Position numbers and translations under genes: made by a program. The notes beneath the pieces are model-generated. The model did not search any database and was not told the origin of the DNA. It was given only the letters and a program-made list of their open reading frames with translations. Shown piece by piece: positions 1 through 5,065 of a stretch of DNA of 5,400 nt. Every line of letters starts with the position of its first letter. Within the stretch, counting starts at the first letter, position 1. Source of the stretch: Thermodesulfobacteriota bacterium. Lineage in GTDB: Bacteria; Desulfobacterota; Syntrophobacteria; BM002. The stretch lies in assembly GCA_947259475.1 (NCBI GenBank), contig CAMYLW010000151.1, positions 1-5,400 of the forward strand, read 5' to 3'.

Positions 1-1
1 C

Positions 2-550
2 AACCGGTTCTGGATCAGCACTGCTTTAGGCAAGCTCGGACATAGTGTTGACCCTGATGATCCTCACATCTCTGCTGCAGTTGAGACCTATTTTTCAGCA
101 TTTGTCCAGCACGCCACGGTCATCCCCGGCACCAAGGAGATGCTCGCTACCCTCCGTGGCCGTTACCGTCTAGGGTTGCTTTCTAATTTCACTCATCCCC
201 CCGCTGCCATGAGTCTAATAACTCAACTGGGCCTGGAACCCTTTTTTGAAATTATCCTAATCTCAGGAGATCTGGGCTACCGCAAACCACACCCATCAGT
301 ATTCAAGGAACTCGTCTCCCAGTTGGACTTGCACGAAGATGAGATCGCTTTTGTGGGCGATGACCCGGATGCGGATATGGCAGGTGCTCTTCGGTCTGGA
401 CTCAAGCCCATCTGGACCACCTATGTGCGTGATCATAACATCTTACCTGCCCCGGGAATGCTGGGGCCGACGGATGATGATCCAGGTCCAGAAGTACCGA
501 GGATCTCAGACTGGAAAGAGTTGCTTGCTTTGTTAGATGGTGACCAATAG
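2..550 (+). CDS. HAD-superfamily hydrolase (HAD-IA type), 5'-truncated by the window edge
   Basis: The frame is open from the first complete codon at base 2 to TAG at 548-550, giving 182 visible residues; the true start lies left of the window. Three of the four HAD signature regions are visible. Motif II is the Ser/Thr in LLSNFT, motif III is the Lys in GYRKPHPSVF, and motif IV is the acidic Mg-binding stretch VGDDPDADMAGA. The N-terminal nucleophile motif (DxDxT) would lie upstream and cannot be checked. The visible N-terminus (NRFWISTALGKLG and following) looks like the helical cap, and VIPGTKEMLATLRGRYRLGLLSN is the usual lead-in to motif II. Such enzymes are cytosolic phosphatases or dehalogenases acting on small molecules, and substrate cannot be read from sequence. 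The C-terminal extension after the core is rich in Asp and Pro. Only 18 nt separate it from the aminotransferase gene, so the two are probably co-transcribed. It is not PhnX-like: the phosphonatase-specific motifs are absent. Confidence 0.88.
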   Translation, partial: NRFWISTALGKLGHSVDPDDPHISAAVETYFSAFVQHATVIPGTKEMLATLRGRYRLGLLSNFTHPPAAMSLITQLGLEPFFEIILISGDLGYRKPHPSVFKELVSQLDLHEDEIAFVGDDPDADMAGALRSGLKPIWTTYVRDHNILPAPGMLGPTDDDPGPEVPRISDWKELLALLDGDQ

Positions 551-568
551 TTGAAAAGGGAGTGACCC

Positions 569-1654
569 ATGCAAACCTATGATATCGGTCTGGTGCCCGG
601 ACCTGTTTCCGTACCGCCGGAATTGCGAGCAGTTTTCCAAATTAACTATGGCAGTGCGGATTTAGAGGATGAATTTTTAAGGCTATATCAGAGATGCGAA
701 TCCCATCTGGGAAAAATTCTGGCCACCAGAAACCGGGTAGTGATCAAAACAGGTGAAGGCATGATAGCCCTCTGGGGCGCCCTAAAGAGCGTGCTTCGCC
801 CGGGAGACAAGGTGCTGGCTGTGGCCAACGGCGTTTTCGGCTATGGAATCGGTGAGATGGCCCAACAGCTAGGAATGGAAGTCGAGGTGGTTGGTTTTGG
901 CTATGATGAGGTGCCGGACCCACAGCAGGTGCGAGAGGTCGCAAAGCGCTTTGGTCCCAGACTGGTGACCGCAGTGCACTGCGAGACCCCCAGCGGTACG
1001 CTTGCTCCATTGCAAGTTATTGGAGAGGTGTGCCAGGAGGTGGAGGCACTTTTCTATGTGGACTTCGTCTCAAGTGGTGGCGGAGTGGAAGTGCTGGTGG
1101 ACGACTGGCAGATTGACCTTGGCTTGCTTGGTAGCCAAAAGGTTCTGAGTCTACCTCCGGATCTGGCCATGGTTACAGTGAGCGAGCGTGCCTGGGCAGC
1201 CGTTGAGGAAGTAGCTTATGTGGGCTATGACTCTTTGGTTCCCTGGAAAACCGTGGTTAAAGATGGGCACTTTCCCTACACGCATAACTGGCACGGTATG
1301 GCCGGATTACTCATGGCTACCAGGCTGATTTTAAATGAGGGGTTAGCAGTGGCATTTAGACGTCACGCGGATGTGGCGGCTTATTGTCGGGGTCGGATGC
1401 AGGCCATGGGAATTGAGCTCTATCCTGTCAGTGAAGAGATCTGTTCGCCTACGGTCACGGCTGCCAAAATCCCGGCAGGTTGGTCCTGGGAAGATCTGGA
1501 CAGTGCGTTGCGGGAGAGAGGGGTGGTAGTAGGTAGCAGCTACGGCCCGCTTGCAGGCAAGGTCTTTAGGATCGGTCACATGGGTAGCCAGGCCAAACGT
1601 GATCTGGTGGAACGTGGTATGGATATATTGGAAGAGGTTTTGCAAAGCAAGTAA
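569..1654 (+). CDS. Class V PLP-dependent aminotransferase (alanine-glyoxylate / serine-pyruvate type)
   Basis: This is a complete 361-residue protein, close to the usual length for this family. ATG at 569 follows the ribosome binding site AAGGGAG (556-562) at 6 nt spacing. Family landmarks appear in order: the N-terminal LVPGPVSVPPEL; a GEGMIALWGAL phosphate-binding stretch near residue 62; HCETPSGT at 137-144; D165 in YVDFVSSGGG, the residue expected to contact the pyridine nitrogen; the Schiff-base lysine K191 in LGSQKVLSLPP; and the C-terminal VFRIGHMGS, whose R334 is expected to bind the substrate carboxylate. The fold type I enzyme moves an amino group between small amino acids and glyoxylate or pyruvate, in the cytosol. 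The exact pair (alanine/glyoxylate, serine/pyruvate, serine/glyoxylate, or 2-aminoethylphosphonate/pyruvate as in PhnW) is not decided by what is visible. The HAD gene just upstream could supply a dephosphorylated substrate. No clear terminator follows. Confidence 0.93.
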   Translation: MQTYDIGLVPGPVSVPPELRAVFQINYGSADLEDEFLRLYQRCESHLGKILATRNRVVIKTGEGMIALWGALKSVLRPGDKVLAVANGVFGYGIGEMAQQLGMEVEVVGFGYDEVPDPQQVREVAKRFGPRLVTAVHCETPSGTLAPLQVIGEVCQEVEALFYVDFVSSGGGVEVLVDDWQIDLGLLGSQKVLSLPPDLAMVTVSERAWAAVEEVAYVGYDSLVPWKTVVKDGHFPYTHNWHGMAGLLMATRLILNEGLAVAFRRHADVAAYCRGRMQAMGIELYPVSEEICSPTVTAAKIPAGWSWEDLDSALRERGVVVGSSYGPLAGKVFRIGHMGSQAKRDLVERGMDILEEVLQSK

Positions 1655-2011
1655 GGCGCAAAGTCATCAAGTCATTCGGTTTTGCCGTCATTCAGCTCCG
1701 CTGTTCTTCTAGCCGCTTCAAAATCTTGCCAGCATTCGTGATGTGTGAGCTGTGAACACCAAAAGCTAGGGTTTTGATGTTCAATCCATATGACGAATTT
1801 GGAAGAAGTAAACCTATCGGCAAGCCAGGGAAAATTCTTAATTAGAGCAATCTGTCACCTCATATTGAGGATTACCCTCCTTTTGGATTCATCTTTCCAT
1901 ATTGCATTAAAATTCCGGTTACCGTCCGCTGCTCCCGCATGCCAATCTACAGAAACCCTCTGAATTGGATTGTTAATGATAATCCTGGAGGGGAGTTCTT
2001 AGACAATGGAA

Positions 2012-2053
2012 GGTGCAGTCGGGTCTCGTGTTTGATCGGGAACCCGCTTCACC
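2012..2053. repeat. Imperfect long hairpin in gene-poor region
   Basis: GGTG (2012-2015) pairs with CACC (2050-2053), CGGGT (2020-2024) with ACCCG (2042-2046), and CTCG (2025-2028) with CGGG (2037-2040, including one G-T pair). A single bulged A (2041), a 4/3-nt internal loop and an 8-nt apical loop complete the structure. No T-run follows on either strand, so it is not a classical rho-independent terminator. It may be part of a structured RNA or a mobile-repeat remnant. The base pairing is seen directly; any function is unknown. Confidence 0.45.
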
Positions 2054-2421
2054 AGATTGCATCTCTTGCCTCCCATACGTTTATTGATTCTAGATTGCTC
2101 GAATACCAACCGAAAATATCGTATTTTCTCACAGAAGAATGTAAATGTAGATTACTCATCAATAATTCCACTTCACCACTGCGCCACAGAATAACCACAT
2201 TTGCTCAGAACGGTGGTATTTCGTATTGGCATGGTCTCTGGATGAAGTATGCCGTTGCTGAAGCTAATCTAATCCTTGATCTAAACTAATTGACTTGAGC
2301 TCAATTAAAGGGTTTTCGGGGGAGAGAGCACCTTTCAAATGGTCTAGCTCATTCCCTTGATCTGCAGTGACAACTTTTTTTCTGGCGTGCCAGCAAAGTC
2401 GGGTTAAATAGCATAACTCTG

Positions 2422-2437
2422 TGGGGGGTATCCCCCA
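2422..2437. repeat. Short GC-rich hairpin
   Basis: TGGGGG (2422-2427) and CCCCCA (2432-2437) form a perfect 6-bp stem with a 4-nt loop, in an otherwise AT-rich stretch. The plus-strand sequence after it is moderately T-rich (CCTTTGTTTT at about 2447-2456) but starts too far away for a good intrinsic terminator. It may be a weak terminator or an incidental inverted repeat. Confidence 0.3.
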
Positions 2438-2595
2438 GAAGTCTAACCTTTGTTTTAGAGCTGGATATTTACCAATAATGAATAATTTTATTGTTTTCAA
2501 TTCGTTAGAATTTACAGCAAAACGAGTTCGGCAATTGGCACCTAACTTGAACATATCCACACCTACCCAGCTTAATTCGATATCAGAGAGGAATC

Positions 2596-3036
2596 ATGAA
2601 AATATATAGAACGCGATTGGTGCAAAGTCTTATTGTCCTCACGCTCTCTTTCTTTATAGTCAGCACCGCATCTTCAATGCCAGAACTTATGCTCGCATTA
2701 GAGAGATGGAATTTCGAGGTTCAGCCAGGAAATTACTTGGTTCGGTTTACCATAAAACTCTCCAACGGTTATGAACGTCCAATTGAACGTATCGATGCAT
2801 TCTTAATCTTCAAAGATGGACTAACTAACAGGCTAGGAGAGGTCTATGTAAATCCTTACTTCAAGATTCTGCCGGGGAAGTCCCGGGAAAATACTTGGAC
2901 ATACATCATGAACCCCTTTTCAGCCCTGTTAAAAATGAAGCCAGATGAGCTCCGGGTGAAATTGGTAGTACGGGGAATAACCTTCTCAACCGGAGAAAGG
3001 ATGGCGTTCACAATGGGGAGTGATGTCATTTACTAG
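2596..3036 (+). CDS. Predicted secreted protein, unrecognised family
   Basis: This 146-residue protein starts at ATG 2596 behind AGAGGAA (2586-2592), which supports the start. The N-terminus is a standard Sec signal peptide: a basic n-region (MKIYRTR), a hydrophobic core over residues 8-25 ending in STASS, and likely cleavage near residues 25-27. There is no lipobox cysteine, so it should be periplasmic or secreted rather than lipid-anchored. The mature part looks beta-rich, with alternating stretches such as NYLVRFTIKLSNGYERPIE, ERIDAFLIFKD and ELRVKLVVRGITF. The pattern of conserved-looking strands with polar turns resembles small immunoglobulin-like beta-sandwich (FxLYD-type) domains, but this is a shape impression only. 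I do not recognise the family. It is the first gene of a five-gene run on the plus strand and is followed by a 66-nt gap. No cysteines are present in the mature part. Confidence 0.8.
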   Translation: MKIYRTRLVQSLIVLTLSFFIVSTASSMPELMLALERWNFEVQPGNYLVRFTIKLSNGYERPIERIDAFLIFKDGLTNRLGEVYVNPYFKILPGKSRENTWTYIMNPFSALLKMKPDELRVKLVVRGITFSTGERMAFTMGSDVIY

Positions 3037-3102
3037 GAAGTAGGATTCGGTCGATACAATGCGTCCAAAACATTAATTAATTGGAAAGAAAGGACTCTGG
3101 TC

Positions 3103-3507
3103 ATGAAAAAACTTACGCAGATCGAAGGCATTGGAGCAGTATATGGTCAAAAGCTTCAACAAGCAGGTGTCGGGACAATAGAAAATCTGTTGGAACAGGG
3201 TGCTTCTCCCGGGGGCCGCAAGGAGATAGCTCAAAAAGCAGGTGTCAGTGAAAAACAAGTACTGCGCTGGGCAAATATGGCAGATCTCTTCCGAATAAAG
3301 GGTATTGGTGAAGAGTATGCTGATTTACTAGAAGCTGCTGGGGTGGATACCGTTCCCGAACTGGCACAGCGAAATCCTGGAAACCTTAAGATAAAGCTCG
3401 CAGAGATCAATGAGGCAAAGAATCTGGTTCGCAGGGTGCCAAGCGAACCGGAGGTCACTGGTTGGGTTGAGCAGGCCAAAAAACTGCCTCGAGCTTTGAC
3501 TTACTAG
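3103..3507 (+). CDS. DUF4332-type helix-hairpin-helix protein
   Basis: This 134-residue protein begins at ATG 3103 behind a GAAAGGA ribosome binding site. It contains two helix-hairpin-helix units. The first has IEGIG at residues 7-11, followed by YGQKLQQAGVGTIENLLEQG. The second has IKGIG at 65-69, followed by YADLLEAAGVDTVPELAQRN. Between them, GRKEIAQKAGVSEKQVLRWANMADL (39-63) matches the linker typical of DUF4332. The C-terminal helix region includes WVEQAKKLP. HhH units normally bind the DNA backbone without sequence specificity, or mediate protein contacts; the role of stand-alone DUF4332 proteins is not established. No signal peptide is visible, so it is cytoplasmic, which is odd among exported neighbours. 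The family assignment is fairly firm and the function is unknown. Confidence 0.88.
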   Translation: MKKLTQIEGIGAVYGQKLQQAGVGTIENLLEQGASPGGRKEIAQKAGVSEKQVLRWANMADLFRIKGIGEEYADLLEAAGVDTVPELAQRNPGNLKIKLAEINEAKNLVRRVPSEPEVTGWVEQAKKLPRALTY

Positions 3508-3572
3508 GACAGACACATTGAAAGGGAAGGTGATCATCGCAATGCGGTAACCTTTCTGGGCCCGATTGATGA

Positions 3573-3598
3573 CCAAGCTTTTGCATTGTGAAGCTTGG
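3573..3598. repeat. Perfect 8-bp inverted repeat in the leader of the DUF2780 gene
   Basis: CCAAGCTT (3573-3580) and AAGCTTGG (3591-3598) form a perfect 8-bp stem around a 10-nt loop, 38 nt upstream of the next start codon. No T-run follows, so an intrinsic terminator is unlikely. It lies in the longest spacer of the five-gene run (128 nt) and could be an operator, an mRNA-stabilising or processing stem, or chance. Confidence 0.45.
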
Positions 3599-3635
3599 CG
3601 TATGGCGACTGGTATGCAAGAAAAAGGAGTAACAG

Positions 3636-4019
3636 ATGGAACTCGTAGACCTTTTGACCAAAGACCTTGGTGTGCAGGAAGATCAAGCAGCGGGAGGCGC
3701 TGGCCTACTTTTTAAGTTGGCGAAGGAGAAGCTTGGCGATACGGATTTTTCCCAGGTAGCCCAGCATGTGCCAAACGTAAACGACATGATCGAATCTGCG
3801 CCTGAAAGTGGTGGCGTAATGGGAAAGTTAGGAGGCTTGGCATCTGCTCTCGGCGGCGGTGGCTCAGAATTGGGCAATCTCGCAGGCCTCGCAAGTGGAT
3901 TTTCTAAATTGGGATTGGATACTGGGATGATCACTAAATTCATTCCGGTTATCCTATCTTTCGTTGAAAGTAAGGGTGGGGGAGCCGTTAGAGGGCTGCT
4001 GGCGCAGGCTCTGCAATGA
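3636..4019 (+). CDS. DUF2780 (VcgC/VcgE-like) family protein
   Basis: This 127-residue protein starts at ATG 3636 behind AAAAAGGAG. It shows the DUF2780 pattern throughout. The N-terminal LLTKDLGVQEDQAAGGAGLLFKLAKEKLG is followed by DFSQVAQHVPNVNDMIESAP, then a Gly/Ser/Ala-rich centre (about residues 60-85). It closes with the conserved LASGFSKLGLDTGMITKFI, then PVILSFVESKGG, and a short hydrophobic end (VRGLLAQAL). The family has no established function; it was named from Vibrio proteins. Many relatives carry an N-terminal signal peptide, whereas here the domain starts directly at residue 1, so this copy appears cytoplasmic. No better upstream start in frame was seen. It lies between the DUF4332 gene and the repeat lipoprotein gene. 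Assignment rests on recalled family sequence pattern. Confidence 0.85.
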   Translation: MELVDLLTKDLGVQEDQAAGGAGLLFKLAKEKLGDTDFSQVAQHVPNVNDMIESAPESGGVMGKLGGLASALGGGGSELGNLAGLASGFSKLGLDTGMITKFIPVILSFVESKGGGAVRGLLAQALQ

Positions 4020-4062
4020 TCATATCTTATGGAAATGCCTCCCACACTCTCAGAATGCAATC

Positions 4063-4070
4063 AAGGAGGA
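4063..4070 (+). promoter_or_regulatory. Strong Shine-Dalgarno that fixes the lipoprotein start
   Basis: AAGGAGGA lies 6 nt before ATG 4077, a near-perfect match to the anti-Shine-Dalgarno. It settles the start at 4077, because an in-frame upstream ATG at 4029 lacks such a site and would bury the lipoprotein signal peptide 16 residues inside the protein. Confidence 0.85.
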
Positions 4071-4076
4071 AGAATC

Positions 4077-4550
4077 ATGAAGCGACTTTTATTTTTTTTA
4101 GGAATGGCTGCCTTAATGGTTTTCGCCGGGTGCGAAAAAAGTGAACAACCAACCCCAAGTGGATCTAAGGGGACTTCAGGGTTAACGAAAGAGATGGCAG
4201 ATGAGACTGCTGAGGACATCAAGCGGAAGGCAGATGAGACTGCTGAGGCCATGAAGCGGAAGGCAGATGAGACTGCTGAGGCCATGAAGCAGGAGGCAGA
4301 TAAGAGAGCTGAGGCCATGAAGCAGGAGGCAGATAAGACTGCTGAGACCATAAAGCAGGAGGCAGATGAGCGAGCTGAGGCCATGAAGCAGGAGGCAGAT
4401 AAGACTGCTGAGGCCATGAAGCAGGAGGCAGATGAGACTGCTGAGGCAATGAAGCAGAAGGCAGGTGAGAGTGCCGGAGTGACGGAAAAAAAGGCAGATG
4501 AGAAAGTTAATTTGATGCAAGAAAAGGCCAAAGGATCTCTAAAGTACTAA
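4077..4550 (+). CDS. Hendecad-repeat lipoprotein
   Basis: This is a 157-residue protein. The signal peptide MKRLLFFLGMAALMVFAGC ends in a lipobox (FAGC) with the lipidated Cys at residue 19. Glu at +2 is not the Asp inner-membrane retention signal, so outer-membrane anchoring is likely if the cell is diderm. A short Ser/Pro/Gly linker (20-36) leads into ten consecutive 11-residue units (residues 41-150) of the type ADETAEAMKQE. The first eight are nearly identical and the last two divergent. It ends AKGSLKY. Strong alanine and alternating acid/base content with an 11-residue period predicts a long right-handed coiled coil or amphipathic helix, like Lpp, apolipoprotein-like or LEA-like proteins. 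Such proteins may span periplasm, bind membrane or tether envelope layers; which of these applies cannot be read here. There is no C-terminal Lpp-type Tyr-Arg-Lys attachment end, although the final residues are LKY. The gene lies 57 nt after the DUF2780 gene and 64 nt before the BON gene. Confidence 0.88.
   Translation: MKRLLFFLGMAALMVFAGCEKSEQPTPSGSKGTSGLTKEMADETAEDIKRKADETAEAMKRKADETAEAMKQEADKRAEAMKQEADKTAETIKQEADERAEAMKQEADKTAEAMKQEADETAEAMKQKAGESAGVTEKKADEKVNLMQEKAKGSLKY
4197..4526 (+). repeat. Ten tandem 33-bp coding repeats
   Basis: The consensus unit encodes ADETAEAMKQE. Units 1-8 (4197-4460) are near-identical at DNA level, while units 9 and 10 (4461-4526) are diverged in sequence but keep phase. 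There are no spacers between units. Units 4-5 and 6-7 form a higher-order 66-bp repeat: an Arg-type unit (ADKRAE or ADERAE) followed by an ADKTAE unit. This indicates expansion by duplication of a two-unit block, and the copy number is likely to vary between strains. The antisense strand stays open across the array only because of the repeat. Confidence 0.95.
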
Positions 4551-4614
4551 AGTAGGAGCCTCGTTATGTTGGGCCTTCATTCTAGCAACTGATCCAACGA
4601 AGAAGGAGAAAAAA

Positions 4615-4992
4615 ATGGGAATATTTGATTTCATAAAAAATGCTGGAGCCGACCTGATAGGTTTGGGAAAGAACGAAGCTGAGGAAATAGAAAATTTATT
4701 AAAAACTGATCTTGGTGATACTATCACCGATCTAAAAGTTAGCTTTGAAGATGGAACAGCAACGCTCGAGGGTAGCTGCGATTCCCATGCGACAAAAGAA
4801 AAAGCGGTACTATTAGCCGGAAATATCAAGGACGTGGGAAAAGTCAATGATGAGAACCTGGTTGCCCCCGCAGCACTTGAAGAAACAGAGTTTTATACGG
4901 TGAAATCCGGTGATTCTCTTTCCAAGATTGCTGTTTGTTTTACATGGATTATCAGAATTCAACATCATAAACAAAGATATTTTGGAATCTAA
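4615..4992 (+). CDS. BON-domain protein of the YgaU/Kbp type with a disrupted LysM domain
   Basis: The 125-residue frame starts at ATG 4615 behind AAGAAGGAG. The start MGIFDFIKNAGADL is the typical Kbp/YgaU beginning. A BON domain covers about residues 22-83, including ITDLKVSFEDGTATLEGSC, then KEKAVLLAGNIKDVGKVNDE. A Pro/Ala linker leads to EFYTVKSGDSLSKIA (92-106), the start of a LysM domain. After A106 (codon 4930-4932) the frame loses LysM similarity and stops at 4990-4992. E. coli Kbp is about 149 residues, so roughly 24 residues of LysM are missing. Kbp binds potassium and is linked to osmotic stress; LysM domains usually bind peptidoglycan. There is no signal peptide, which is normal for this family. 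Whether the truncated protein is still functional is unclear. It is the last gene of the plus-strand run and converges on the epimerase gene. Confidence 0.85.
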   Translation: MGIFDFIKNAGADLIGLGKNEAEEIENLLKTDLGDTITDLKVSFEDGTATLEGSCDSHATKEKAVLLAGNIKDVGKVNDENLVAPAALEETEFYTVKSGDSLSKIAVCFTWIIRIQHHKQRYFGI

Positions 4993-5039
4993 GTTTAGTT
5001 TTCGAGATCTTTTGGCAAATCTGTTTGATGAGAATTCTT
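4933..5039 (+). pseudogene. Out-of-frame remains of the LysM domain
   Basis: LysM pieces continue beyond the break but in two other frames. FYMDYQ (4938-4955) corresponds to the FYGDxxK stretch. EFNIINKDILES (4955-4990, next frame) matches the FNIIfeaNKDILxS part with about three residues missing. LVFEIFWQICLMRI (4995-5036, shifted again) resembles the closing LIYPGQVLRIP with extra residues. The order and spacing match a single Kbp-type LysM domain broken by several small insertions and deletions. Each match alone is weak; together they are persuasive. Local sequencing error is the alternative. Confidence 0.55.
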
Positions 5040-5065
5040 ATGATGATGACTATGACGAATAGCCG

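Larger units (their letters stand above)
1655..2595. other. Long region without a convincing gene
   Basis: These 941 nt separate the aminotransferase from the next plus-strand gene. Open frames exist but none persuades. A 116-codon plus-strand frame (1939-2289) has no good ribosome binding site and a composition unlike a protein. A 98-codon minus-strand frame (2264-2560) starts at GTG with only a weak GGTAGGT upstream and matches nothing I know. A 50-codon minus-strand stretch (1692-1841) without ATG reads like a possible fossil. Bases near 1655-1695, read on the minus strand, resemble the degenerate GAATGACGGCAAAACCGAATGAC-type spacer sequence seen in some environmental bacteria. Two hairpins (2012-2053 and 2422-2437) are listed separately. 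No tRNA, rRNA, insertion-sequence ends or CRISPR were seen. The most economical reading is decayed intergenic DNA, perhaps carrying the promoter of the 2596 gene near its right end. Confidence 0.6.

Noticed and set aside
2..550. HAD gene as phosphonoacetaldehyde hydrolase (PhnX) paired with PhnW
   Set aside because: Motif III (GYRKPHPSVF) and the surrounding sequence fit generic HAD-IA enzymes, not PhnX. The diagnostic N-terminus is outside the window.
1939..2289. 116-codon plus-strand open frame
   Set aside because: It has no ribosome binding site, no recognisable domain and a composition unlike the neighbouring proteins.
2264..2560. 98-codon minus-strand open frame starting at GTG
   Set aside because: The upstream site is weak, no family is recognised, and it lies in a region with several random-looking frames. 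It remains possible but unsupported.
3573..3598. Inverted repeat as a rho-independent terminator
   Set aside because: No T-run follows on either strand.
4029..4076. Upstream in-frame start for the lipoprotein
   Set aside because: It has no Shine-Dalgarno at proper spacing and would add 16 residues before a signal peptide that must be N-terminal.
4197..4526. CRISPR-like regular repeat array
   Set aside because: The 33-bp units abut with no spacers and encode an in-frame 11-residue repeat.
4061..4531. Long minus-strand open frames, Ser/Ala- or Leu-rich, opposite the lipoprotein gene
   Set aside because: They are produced by the 33-bp repeats, whose antisense happens to lack stops. The sense frame has a lipobox, a perfect Shine-Dalgarno and sensible composition.
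4904..5062. Frame ending in an acidic tail (YDDDYDE) as the 3' end of a separate gene
   Set aside because: It has no start or ribosome binding site, and its central part reads better as a displaced piece of the LysM domain.
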